The notes beneath the pieces were generated by a model. That model was not told the origin of the DNA. It made no database searches and saw only the letters and a program-made list of their open reading frames with translations. The position numbers were made by a program, and so were the translations under genes. Of a stretch of 34,528 bases of DNA, positions 6,970 to 15,179 are shown piece by piece. Location of the stretch: contig JALEGJ010000078.1 of assembly GCA_022763115.1 (NCBI GenBank), positions 1-34,528 on the forward strand. Direction: 5' to 3'. This DNA comes from Aquisalinus sp. Lineage in GTDB: Bacteria; Pseudomonadota; Alphaproteobacteria; Caulobacterales; Parvularculaceae. How positions within the stretch are numbered: the first letter of the stretch is position 1; each line of letters opens with the position of its first letter.

Positions 6970-9102
6970 ATGCAGCCAGCGGTTCAGATAGAACATAACC
7001 GGCCTGTCGGCATGGTCATCACGGCCTACAAGATGGGTACTGTCCTGACAGACACGATCAACTCCCTGCTCTACCAGCAGGATATTGATCTCGCCGCGCT
7101 CGTCCTGATTGTTGATGGCTGCCCGATGACTGAAACAACAGGCCGTATCTGTCAGCGCTATGCCCGGGCGCTCCCTGACAGGTTTCATTATATCTGGCTT
7201 GAAAATGGCGGCGTCTCTCGCGCCCGCAATATCGGCGTCAAATGGATTTTGGACAATTTCTCGGAAGTGGAAGGCATATTTCTGCTCGACGGAGATGATC
7301 TAATTACGGAGCGGTGTGTTGCAACTTCCTTTGATGCATTGAAGCATGGCCGCGAAACCTCATCCGGTAACAGTCGTGCCGGCTGGGTTGTGATGGATCA
7401 GATACAGTTCGGCCACGCCGCAAACTCGCTCTCCTACCCCACCCGGTTTCGCTCCATGCGCTGGCTTGGGTCGAATCTCAGCCCTCCAAGTGGGCTGATC
7501 TCCCGCGAGATGTTCGAGGCAGGCGTATTGTGGGACGAAGCCATGCGCCAGGGCATTGAAGACTGGGAATACTGGTACACCGCCATGGATCGTGGCTTTT
7601 ACAGCGTGAAGAACCCTGACGCTTATCTCAAATACCGCCGCCTGACTGGCAATCGTTCATCTCTCAACCGCAGCAAGGATGCGCTCACCAAGGACTATGT
7701 GCGGGGCAAACATGCGGGCCTGTTAAGAGTACGCAACTTCCTGATGGAAGAGCAGGCGACATTTCCACGCTGGGCTCTCCTGGACAATCAGTCGAGTGAC
7801 TGGAAACTCTTTACCAGCCTCGAATACGGGGCGACCAGCGTACCCGGACAGTCTTTCGCTGAAGCCGTTACCTGCCGCTACGCCAAAGACTATCATTCCG
7901 CTTACATCATGGATCCATACTTTCCCGATCTTCTTGCATTTATGGACGATAGTATCATTAAACTGCTGTCGGATAGCGGCCTGATGAACACCGTACTGCA
8001 TGAAGCAGAAATTGCCTTGCTCAAGTCAGGTATATGCGTACTGAATATCATTCCTTCTGAAGAAGTTGATAGTGCGGGGGACCCTCAAACATCGTTACGG
8101 GTGAATAAAATAACTGCTTCCGCAGCGGACCATCACGCACAAGGATTATTTGTCTCTGTGGGTAGATTTCATGAACGGGCAGAGAAGTCTACAGCGCATT
8201 CAGCACTCAGTAATGTGGCGAGAGAATTTACACAGGAATTGCCCCTCACCCGAATTACCATCGCACTACCAGAGCAAGCTGCCAACCTTCAGGATTTGGC
8301 TCCCGTTAATAGCCTGCAGGTAATGAGCCTTTTTGCGGATGCCTTTACACAGCTACGCGCCGAAAGTCCGCCGAGCAAACTGATGCAGGATAATTACAAC
8401 GTCTGCGGACAGGATAAGGCCAAGCATCAGACACTGGGTGCCGAACTCTTTGGCGTCTGGCCCATTCTGCCAGCGGGCAGTAATGCTGGCTCGATTGATA
8501 TAGCGGTACTGTTACCTGAGCAGGTTGATCCCACCCGGGCAGATATGGTTGCCACGCTGTTCAAAACAGAAGAAAATGTCAGGTATCATCTTGTTTCTAT
8601 CGGTGACACACTGTCCGGCTTGCCGGACGATATCATGCATCAGGCTGCCTCCCGTATCTTCCTGCGTCTCGATGCGGACGCCTGGACGCCAGGCCATACG
8701 ATGAATTACTACGGACTGCCTCTTTATGAGCGTGTTGCCCTACACCTGCAGGATCCGGTGATCGGTCGCCTCGCGGACATGAGTGCAAACATCAACCTTG
8801 CTGGTCCAATACTCGCTGGCCCGCTCATGGCATTGCGAAAGTCGGGTTGTAAAAATTTCCTTATCTATACGCCGGAAGCGGATCATTCAGCCTTGTACGA
8901 CTTCTACCCGTCTGCTGCGGGCAAGGCCGCCTTGCGCGACCCTTACGCGGTCCAGGCTTATACCGGCGCTTACACCTCCATTATCACACTTGATGAAGTG
9001 GCAGGCACAAAACTGGAAGCTGCCGGTGTCACCTCGTTGATGATTCATCAGGGCCTTGATGCACTTATTGATGAAGCACTACGAGAAGACGAGCCGGATT
9101 GA
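6970..9102 (+). CDS. Large glycosyltransferase: N-terminal GT2 (GT-A) domain plus ~450-residue C-terminal region
   Basis: The first ~250 residues of this 710-residue protein form a GT-A fold of family 2: the nucleotide strand GMVITAYKMG, ENGGVSRARNIG, the metal-binding FLLDGDD (Asp at 107, 109, 110), and the acceptor-side acidic motif GIEDWEYW (about 195-202) that carries the likely catalytic base. The remaining ~450 residues have no motif I can name. Near the end, TSIITLDEVAGTKLEAAGV resembles the end of the first Rossmann half of GT-B glycosyltransferases, so a partial or degenerate GT-B domain is possible. There is no signal peptide or membrane segment. It probably builds a surface polysaccharide or glycan; the donor could be UDP-sulfoquinovose from the upstream sqdB, which is inference. 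It converges on a protein of similar design that ends 12 bases away. Confidence 0.85.
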   Translation: MQPAVQIEHNRPVGMVITAYKMGTVLTDTINSLLYQQDIDLAALVLIVDGCPMTETTGRICQRYARALPDRFHYIWLENGGVSRARNIGVKWILDNFSEVEGIFLLDGDDLITERCVATSFDALKHGRETSSGNSRAGWVVMDQIQFGHAANSLSYPTRFRSMRWLGSNLSPPSGLISREMFEAGVLWDEAMRQGIEDWEYWYTAMDRGFYSVKNPDAYLKYRRLTGNRSSLNRSKDALTKDYVRGKHAGLLRVRNFLMEEQATFPRWALLDNQSSDWKLFTSLEYGATSVPGQSFAEAVTCRYAKDYHSAYIMDPYFPDLLAFMDDSIIKLLSDSGLMNTVLHEAEIALLKSGICVLNIIPSEEVDSAGDPQTSLRVNKITASAADHHAQGLFVSVGRFHERAEKSTAHSALSNVAREFTQELPLTRITIALPEQAANLQDLAPVNSLQVMSLFADAFTQLRAESPPSKLMQDNYNVCGQDKAKHQTLGAELFGVWPILPAGSNAGSIDIAVLLPEQVDPTRADMVATLFKTEENVRYHLVSIGDTLSGLPDDIMHQAASRIFLRLDADAWTPGHTMNYYGLPLYERVALHLQDPVIGRLADMSANINLAGPILAGPLMALRKSGCKNFLIYTPEADHSALYDFYPSAAGKAALRDPYAVQAYTGAYTSIITLDEVAGTKLEAAGVTSLMIHQGLDALIDEALREDEPD

Positions 9103-9114
9103 TAAGCAGACGAC

Positions 9115-11061
9115 CTATTCAGGAATTTCGTTTTCCTTACCGACGTAATCCAGCACATCTGTGATTGACCGACTCAATACTTCGTTGCCGGCACCCATCA
9201 CGCGCGCCCAGTCGGCTTCAGCTTCTGTTTGGCAGACAATCTGTGTAAAAACCTTGAAACAGTGACTGAGATCATCATGCAATCCGGTGCGCACTTGCTC
9301 ACGGTCCGGCAACATCCCGATGACACTTGCACCGTATCGCCGCAACTGGTTGAGGTCACCGGCAATGATACTGCAGCCAACAGAAATAACAGTACCAAAT
9401 GGCAATAACATGCCCAGTACAGCTGAGTTCTGGAACTGAAAATTCGACCAGCGGTTATCTTCACGCGTTCGCAAAAGAAGGCATCGGGTAAAATAGCGCG
9501 TCAGGTATTTCGGTATTTCATTACCAAGGACGAGCACAGAACATTCGATATTGTGCGCTTTGTGCGCCTTGCTGATTTCCGCCAGTTGCTCTTGCATAAC
9601 GGCTGAAGAAAGGTGCTTCTCCTCAATAATGGCGAGCACTTTCTGCTTGCCATCCGGCACCGCCAGAACCGGGTCGGCAGAAAAGAAATGGCTGGCAAGG
9701 TCTTTGCGTTGCACACCAAAAGGTGCCCATTTGCGCGCCTCATGCTGCGAATATGTTCCGGTTTGCTCATATATAGCCCGGCACCGATCAACGAAGTCAC
9801 TGAACTCCCCGAAAGAGTCGCGTAACTCACGGCTCTGAAGAAATATCTTTGTTGCACGTTGACGACGCTGCTTACGGAGCTTCTCAATAGTCGTCCGCCC
9901 CTGCACCAGATCAGAGAACAGATCGAACGATAATAATGTCGCTTCAGAATACTCTGCCTCTGTTGAACTTGTCAGATCGCTCTCCACATACCCCAGAACA
10001 CCTTCTTGCTCATGTTGCAGGATACGGCTCGTCACCAACACTTCCCTGTTGTCGCGGCGGGACATTGCCTGCAACCGCCACCATACCCAGTCAAGCAGCT
10101 TTGCCTCACGCAACTCATTGACGTTCTGGTTGTTCGTGTAAATCACATATTGTGGATATGGCGCTGTCGGCAGTTTCTCACGCTCGCGCATAAACGCGAC
10201 CATATCGTGTGCTGAATACTCTTTTGAATGATGCCCAAAAACCTGGTTCTGGCTGTCCAGCCCATTCGGCGTAATCAAAGCATAACGTGGACATTCGCGG
10301 GTTTCCTCCGTCAGGAAAAAGTCCGGCGTGAAAAGCTCCGGGTGACTGAGCCGGATTTCAGTGCGGTTGCGGTCAGCACGCTTTGAAGCCGCCGCCGACA
10401 TACTGCTGGGGCGCAGGCGATACTGGAAGCCGAGATGCGGCACGAACTTGCCGCGATAGCCGTTTTTCAGCACATTCAGCCAGAATTGCCAGTCTTCCCC
10501 GCCAGAGCGCATCTGCTCGCGATAGCGCAGGCCTGACCGAAACACATCGGCATTGATCAGTGAAGAAGAGGTGTTGGCACAGCCAGCCATGCTGAACAGT
10601 GCCGTATAATCATGGACCCGGTTCAGAACCCCATCAATGCCGAAATGGTCCGGGTCTTCAAACACCCATCCAGTGCGATACTCTGCACCCTCATTATCAT
10701 TCGCAACGGCCTGTCGCAGGGCAACAAGCGAGCGTTCCAGAATTTTCGGATGCAGCCGGTCATCGCCATCAAGAAAGAATACCGAGAACAGGTCCGGCCA
10801 GCGCTCCAGCGCCAGATTTACCCCCTCATTGCGCATCGCCGCCAGCCCGCGGTTCTCCGGGCTGCGCCAGTAAAAGACCTTGTCAGGATAGCGCCGCACA
10901 TATTTCAGCGCGGCCTGGCGCGTCGCCGGATCAGGACAGTTGTCATCCATCAGGATAACCTTGAAGTCCGCCCCGGTCTCCTGCTTCAAAGCCGCATTTA
11001 CAGACTCGCACAGAAAAGGCCCCTGTCCGAAAATCGGCATGATAACAGCTACGTCAGTCAT
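9115..11061 (-). CDS. Large glycosyltransferase: GT2 domain plus C-terminal region, partner of the convergent enzyme
   Basis: 648 residues. The N-terminal ~220 form a GT2 domain: AVIMPIFGQG at the start, VILMDDNCPD, ENRGLAAMRNEGV, FFLDGDD (Asp 98, 100, 101) and GGEDWQFWL with Glu189-Asp190. The C-terminal ~400 residues are not assigned. Their end (FTQIVCQTEAEADWARVMGA) resembles the QTEADA segment that closes the first half of many GT-B enzymes. The same order, GT-A then half-GT-B-like, is seen in the 710-residue neighbour, and both have DGDD and the EDWxxW acceptor motif, so they look like distant paralogues acting on one glycan. It is transcribed toward its partner with a 12-base gap and no visible terminator. 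Its gene is preceded by an 18-bp inverted repeat that ends the operon behind it. Confidence 0.85.
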   Translation of the reverse strand: MTDVAVIMPIFGQGPFLCESVNAALKQETGADFKVILMDDNCPDPATRQAALKYVRRYPDKVFYWRSPENRGLAAMRNEGVNLALERWPDLFSVFFLDGDDRLHPKILERSLVALRQAVANDNEGAEYRTGWVFEDPDHFGIDGVLNRVHDYTALFSMAGCANTSSSLINADVFRSGLRYREQMRSGGEDWQFWLNVLKNGYRGKFVPHLGFQYRLRPSSMSAAASKRADRNRTEIRLSHPELFTPDFFLTEETRECPRYALITPNGLDSQNQVFGHHSKEYSAHDMVAFMREREKLPTAPYPQYVIYTNNQNVNELREAKLLDWVWWRLQAMSRRDNREVLVTSRILQHEQEGVLGYVESDLTSSTEAEYSEATLLSFDLFSDLVQGRTTIEKLRKQRRQRATKIFLQSRELRDSFGEFSDFVDRCRAIYEQTGTYSQHEARKWAPFGVQRKDLASHFFSADPVLAVPDGKQKVLAIIEEKHLSSAVMQEQLAEISKAHKAHNIECSVLVLGNEIPKYLTRYFTRCLLLRTREDNRWSNFQFQNSAVLGMLLPFGTVISVGCSIIAGDLNQLRRYGASVIGMLPDREQVRTGLHDDLSHCFKVFTQIVCQTEAEADWARVMGAGNEVLSRSITDVLDYVGKENEIPE

Positions 11062-11125
11062 TGATGCTATCCAGTCTCTGTCCTGTCTGCGGCTTGAAAC
11101 CGCAACTCTGGTAGCGCAGGCGAGC

Positions 11126-11171
11126 GCTCATGTCTCGCCTTTTGTTTCCAGAAAAAAGGCGAGATATGAGC
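11126..11171. repeat. Long inverted repeat between acyl-CoA synthetase and glycosyltransferase genes (possible terminator)
   Basis: GCTCATGTCTCGCCTTTT (11126-11143) matches AAAAGGCGAGATATGAGC (11154-11171) as an 18-bp stem with a single G/T position that wobbles in RNA on one strand. The loop is 10 bases. It starts just past the synthetase stop codon on the minus strand. The T-run lies inside the stem rather than after it, so it is not a textbook intrinsic terminator; it may still end transcription or protect the mRNA 3' end. Confidence 0.65.
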
Positions 11172-11177
11172 CGTGGT

Positions 11178-12722
11178 TTAGCCCGCCAGCATCTCTGGCG
11201 CCTTCTCTCGCAACTGGTATTTCAAGACCTTGCCCGTTGCATTGCGCGGCAGCGCCGACATCATCACCATATGCGCGGGCTGCTTGTATGTCGCGAGCTT
11301 GCCCTTGCAGTGCGCAAGCACCTCCTCCAGCGTCAGCGTCTGATCCTTTTTCAGAACGACACAGGCGCAGCCCGCCTCGCCCCATTTTTCATCAGGCAAA
11401 CCGATAACAGCCACTTCGGAAATCTGTGGTAATTCGTACAGTGTATTTTCAACTTCCGCCGGGTACACATTCTCACCACCAGAGATATACATATCCTTGA
11501 CCCGGTCTTCGATATAGAAATATCCGTCTTCGTCCTGACGGGCGATATCGCCAGTCTTGAACCATCCGTCAACGAAGCATTCTGCGTTTGCTTCCGGGCG
11601 ATTCCAGTATCCGGGCGTCACCGCCTTGCCGCGTACCCAAAGCTCACCGGCTTCACCGCGTGGTGCCTCGCTGCCATCCTCGCGGACAATCTTTGCCGCA
11701 GAGTGCATTCCGATGCGCCCTGCCGAGCCCAGCTTTTCAACCGGGTCATCCTTGCGGAACAGTGTCCCGGACGCACAATTCTCCGTCATGCCCCAGCCTT
11801 CTTGCACAACAATTCCCTTGCCACGCCACCACTTCAACAACTCCACGGGCACCGCTTCGGCCCCGGCAAAGGCCGCCTCAATGCGGGAAAAATCCGTCGT
11901 CTCCATCTTCGGATGCTGTCGCAACCCGTTATAGATAGCTGGCACCCCAAGGAAATGCGTAACGCCCAGATCAGGATCGTTGATCGTGTCCAGTACAGCG
12001 CCCACATCCACAATCCGCATAATGACAGAAGTACCGCCAGCATAAGCCGCAGGCACGGCAAACACGTTCAGCCCGCCGATATGGAACAGCGGCATGAACG
12101 ACATGTTCACGGACTCAGACGTGAAACCGACACCAATCTGTACATTGATGGCCGTCCAGAGCATCATGCCATGGGTGATAATCACACCCTTGGGCCGCCC
12201 GGTCGTGCCGGAGGAATACATCAGCATACACTGGTCATCCGGCTGTAACTCTTCCATTTCCAGAACCGGCTCTGCCCTCACCAGCGCCTGCTCAAATTCC
12301 GTATCACCGCCAATACCGTCAAACCGCATCCAGTGTTTCACATTGGTCATGCTCTTCAGGGCCTCAGCGGTCTCGGCGAACACATCATCCACCAGCATGA
12401 AATCAGGCGCAGCATCATTGACGATGAACTCCAGCTCCCCCGGTGTCAGGCGGAAATTCAGCGCCAGCGAAATGCCGCCGATGCGCCAGGTCGCGAAGAT
12501 AAAGTCCATGATGTCCGTGGAGTTGAGCGCCAGAAAACCAACCCGGTCGCCCCGCCGGATGCCATGCGCCTTCAGCATCCCGGCAATGCGCCCCACCCGG
12601 TCATGCATCTGCGCATAGGTGGACTTGCGCCCGCTCGCGAGATCGACCTGCGCCAGTTTTTCCGGCTGGTTCAGCGCGTGATAGCGGATCCAGTCAACAA
12701 TTTCATGCGTATAGTCAGACAT
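11178..12722 (-). CDS. AMP-forming acyl-CoA synthetase (ANL superfamily)
   Basis: It activates a carboxylic acid with ATP to an acyl-adenylate and then forms the CoA thioester. In the 514-residue product the phosphate loop YSSGTTGRPKG is at 169-179, GWGMTEN (motif A5) at about 309-315, WFKTGD at 387-392, the hinge ISGGENVYP at 413-421, and the C-terminal catalytic Lys498 in NATGKVLK. The most similar class is medium- or long-chain fatty-acyl or aryl-CoA ligases; the acid is unknown. The start is 12722: GGGAGA lies 6 bases upstream, whereas the ATG at 12746 would place that signal inside the gene. It is 53 bases downstream of the acyl-CoA dehydrogenase on the same strand, forming an acid-activation and beta-oxidation pair. 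Confidence 0.92.
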   Translation of the reverse strand: MSDYTHEIVDWIRYHALNQPEKLAQVDLASGRKSTYAQMHDRVGRIAGMLKAHGIRRGDRVGFLALNSTDIMDFIFATWRIGGISLALNFRLTPGELEFIVNDAAPDFMLVDDVFAETAEALKSMTNVKHWMRFDGIGGDTEFEQALVRAEPVLEMEELQPDDQCMLMYSSGTTGRPKGVIITHGMMLWTAINVQIGVGFTSESVNMSFMPLFHIGGLNVFAVPAAYAGGTSVIMRIVDVGAVLDTINDPDLGVTHFLGVPAIYNGLRQHPKMETTDFSRIEAAFAGAEAVPVELLKWWRGKGIVVQEGWGMTENCASGTLFRKDDPVEKLGSAGRIGMHSAAKIVREDGSEAPRGEAGELWVRGKAVTPGYWNRPEANAECFVDGWFKTGDIARQDEDGYFYIEDRVKDMYISGGENVYPAEVENTLYELPQISEVAVIGLPDEKWGEAGCACVVLKKDQTLTLEEVLAHCKGKLATYKQPAHMVMMSALPRNATGKVLKYQLREKAPEMLAG

Positions 12723-12775
12723 CTGATTTCTCCCTGTTGGCCCCATCCGACAGCTGCGGATGAATGTTTATTTCC

Positions 12776-13918
12776 TCACAAACCCATCTGGCGCACGGCA
12801 AGATCACGCATGATCTCTTCCGAGCCACCGCCAATCGCCTGCACTTTCACCTCACGATAATACCGCTCCACCGCATTGCCACGAATATAGCCCGCCCCGC
12901 CCATGATCTGCATGGCTTCTGACGCACAGAACTCCAGCGCCTTGGAGGCGGAGAATTTCGCCTTGCAGGTTTCGGCAACCGGCATGTCGCCTTCATTGGC
13001 CTGCCAGCAAATCTGGTTGAGATACGCCTCCACCATATCAATCTTGGCAGACATATCCGCAATCTTGTGCCGGATCACCTGATGCCTGATGAGCGGCTTG
13101 CCGAATGTCTCGCGCTGTTGCGCCCAGTCAATCGACTCTTTCAGCAAAGTCTTCATCATACCGAGCATCCCGGCGACCATGCCAAGGCGCTCATAATTGA
13201 AGTTCTGCACAATCTGGATGAAGCCGAGATTTTCCTCGCCCATCAGGTTCTCTGACGGCACCCGGCAATTATCCATGTAGAGCGTTGCCTGGTCAGAGGC
13301 CCACCAGCCCATTTTCTTCTCAAGCGGCGTGCGCGAAAAGCCGGGCGTCTCCACCGGCACGAAAAACAGGGAAATCCCGGCAAGGCCGGGCTCGCCGGTG
13401 CGCGCGCCGATGACGAAATAGTCGGACTTCATCCCGCCGGTGATGAAAGCTTTGGAGCCGTTCAGCACCCAGTGGTTGCCATCCCGCTCAGCCACGGTCT
13501 GCAGGCGCGCCACGTCAGAGCCGCCGGAAGGCTCGGTAATCCCGAGGCTGGAGCCTTTTCGGCCCATGACGATATCCTCCAGCACCTCATCCTTGATCGC
13601 TTTCGAGGCCAGGTTCTCGATCGGCCCGATCGAAATGGACCGCCCGCCCAGCGCCGCCGGCACGCCTGACGCCCCGCAAAAGTGGATTTCCTCGGAGAAA
13701 GCCGCGCGCATGAAACAGTCATCAAAGCCGAGACCACCATACTCTTCCGAAACCCCGAAGCCCCAGGCCCCCAGCGCGCCGACCTTCGCATGAAGCGCCC
13801 ATGGCACATCGCCAGCCTCATCCCATTCATCGGCAAAAGGGGTGATCTCGGTGGCGACAAAACGGCGAATGGTCTCGCGGAACGCCGCACGCTCCGGCGT
13901 TTCAAAAGGATTTTTCAT
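12776..13918 (-). CDS. Acyl-CoA dehydrogenase
   Basis: This FAD enzyme makes the first C2-C3 double bond of acyl-CoA degradation and passes electrons to ETF. The 380-residue length is standard. Signatures are GITEPSGGSDVARL (126-139), WVLNGSKAFITGG (150-162), the RETFGKPLIRHQ segment (269-280) and QIMGGAGYIRGNAVER (337-352). The usual catalytic Glu in the C-terminal YEGTS element is missing: the sequence there is IGGGSEEI, with Gly at about 364. A Glu at 243 (NYERL) lies where isovaleryl- and long-chain acyl-CoA dehydrogenases carry their base, so activity is plausible. It starts with GGGAGA upstream of the ATG; the same 14-base leader precedes the synthetase gene behind it. It is the first gene of a two-gene unit, divergent from the downstream-numbered glycosyltransferase. 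Confidence 0.94.
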   Translation of the reverse strand: MKNPFETPERAAFRETIRRFVATEITPFADEWDEAGDVPWALHAKVGALGAWGFGVSEEYGGLGFDDCFMRAAFSEEIHFCGASGVPAALGGRSISIGPIENLASKAIKDEVLEDIVMGRKGSSLGITEPSGGSDVARLQTVAERDGNHWVLNGSKAFITGGMKSDYFVIGARTGEPGLAGISLFFVPVETPGFSRTPLEKKMGWWASDQATLYMDNCRVPSENLMGEENLGFIQIVQNFNYERLGMVAGMLGMMKTLLKESIDWAQQRETFGKPLIRHQVIRHKIADMSAKIDMVEAYLNQICWQANEGDMPVAETCKAKFSASKALEFCASEAMQIMGGAGYIRGNAVERYYREVKVQAIGGGSEEIMRDLAVRQMGL

Positions 13919-14079
13919 CCCTGTCTCCCTGTTGGCCGCAGATCAGGCCGCAGCATCTTCTCTCGTTGAAAAAGATGTTAGGTCGCCCAGCGCTCGCGCT
14001 CAAGCAACATCTACAGGGCAAACTCGCGTTCCGCGCCAATGCCTGCTAAGCGCGGAGCGCAAACAAGCAGGATCGCATC

Positions 14080-15069
14080 ATGCCGCGCGTCTCGGTTATC
14101 ATTGTCAGCTACAATTCGGGAGCCGAGCGCCTCAACCGGATGCTCGCCTCGCTGGCGGCACAAACGGTCACTGACGTCGAGATCATCCTCCTCGACAATG
14201 CCTCGAATGACGGCTGCGTGGACAACCTGCCGGAAATGGCAAATCTGCGCCTGATCCGCAGCCCTGAAAATCTCGGCTTTGCTGGCGGCGTCAACCGCGC
14301 CGCCCGAGAGGCGCAAGGCGAGTGGCTCGCCCTCCTCAACCCGGATGCAATGGCAAAGCCGGACTGGCTCGCCGCATGGCTGCGGGCCACCGCGCGATAC
14401 CCTGACGTAAAGTCATTCGGGGCGGTGCAACTCAATGCCGACGATCCATCAAAACTCGATGGTTTGGGCGATGTGTACCATGCCACCGGCATCGCCTGGC
14501 GCGGCGGTTTTGGTCAGTCTGCTGAGTTACGGCCCGACAGCGATCAGGAAATTTTTGCGCCCTGCGGCGCTGCTGCCTTTTACGAACGCAGCACATTCGA
14601 CGCGCTGGGCGGTCTCGAAGAGAGCTTCTTCTGCTATCATGAGGATGTCGACTTTGGCGCCCGGCTCCGGCTCGCGGGCGCGCGCAGCATCATGGTGGCC
14701 GACGCGGTGATCCTGCATGAAGGCTCAGGCACCACGGGTCGCTACAGTGACTTCACGATCTATCATGGCGCCCGCAACCGCATCTGGACCTTCATCCGCG
14801 TCATGCCCCCGCTCCTGTTCTGGCCGATGCTGCCCGTCCATATACTGATAAATATCGCCTTCGTCCTGCGCGGCCTCATCACCGGCGCTGGCCCGGCCTA
14901 CTTCCGGGGCATGAAAGACGGCTTCCTGAAAGCAGACAAAGCCTGGGCAACCCGGCGCTCACTGCAAAAGACACGCAAAGCCACAACCGGCCAGTTCCTG
15001 AAAAGCCTCGCCTGGTCACCGCTTGCACTACTGGGCCGCAGACCAGTGACCCGGCCTGTAGAGAAGTAA
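14080..15069 (+). CDS. GT2 glycosyltransferase (rhamnosyltransferase/WcaA-like)
   Basis: 329 residues with a GT-A family 2 domain: RVSVIIVSYNSG at the N terminus, LLDNASNDG (38-45), ENLGFAGGVNRA (63-74), the metal-site region LLNPDA (85-90) and FFCYHEDVDFGARLR (183-197) with acidic Glu188-Asp189. This pattern is typical of transferases that add rhamnose or similar sugars during O-antigen or exopolysaccharide synthesis. After about residue 225 there are hydrophobic segments (PPLLFWPMLPVHILINIAFVL) that should dock it to the inner membrane. AGGA lies about 8 bases before the ATG. It is transcribed away from the acyl-CoA dehydrogenase and alone. It could add to the same glycan as the two larger transferases 3 kb away, but nothing in the sequence proves it. 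Confidence 0.88.
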   Translation: MPRVSVIIVSYNSGAERLNRMLASLAAQTVTDVEIILLDNASNDGCVDNLPEMANLRLIRSPENLGFAGGVNRAAREAQGEWLALLNPDAMAKPDWLAAWLRATARYPDVKSFGAVQLNADDPSKLDGLGDVYHATGIAWRGGFGQSAELRPDSDQEIFAPCGAAAFYERSTFDALGGLEESFFCYHEDVDFGARLRLAGARSIMVADAVILHEGSGTTGRYSDFTIYHGARNRIWTFIRVMPPLLFWPMLPVHILINIAFVLRGLITGAGPAYFRGMKDGFLKADKAWATRRSLQKTRKATTGQFLKSLAWSPLALLGRRPVTRPVEK

Positions 15070-15179
15070 TTCTGCAAGATACTAACTTTCATCAATGGCG
15101 CGCCTTAAAATAATAGACTGTTGCAATGGAGCGTAGAATTATGATTGCGTAATTCCTTCGAGAGTTGCCCTATATGCGC

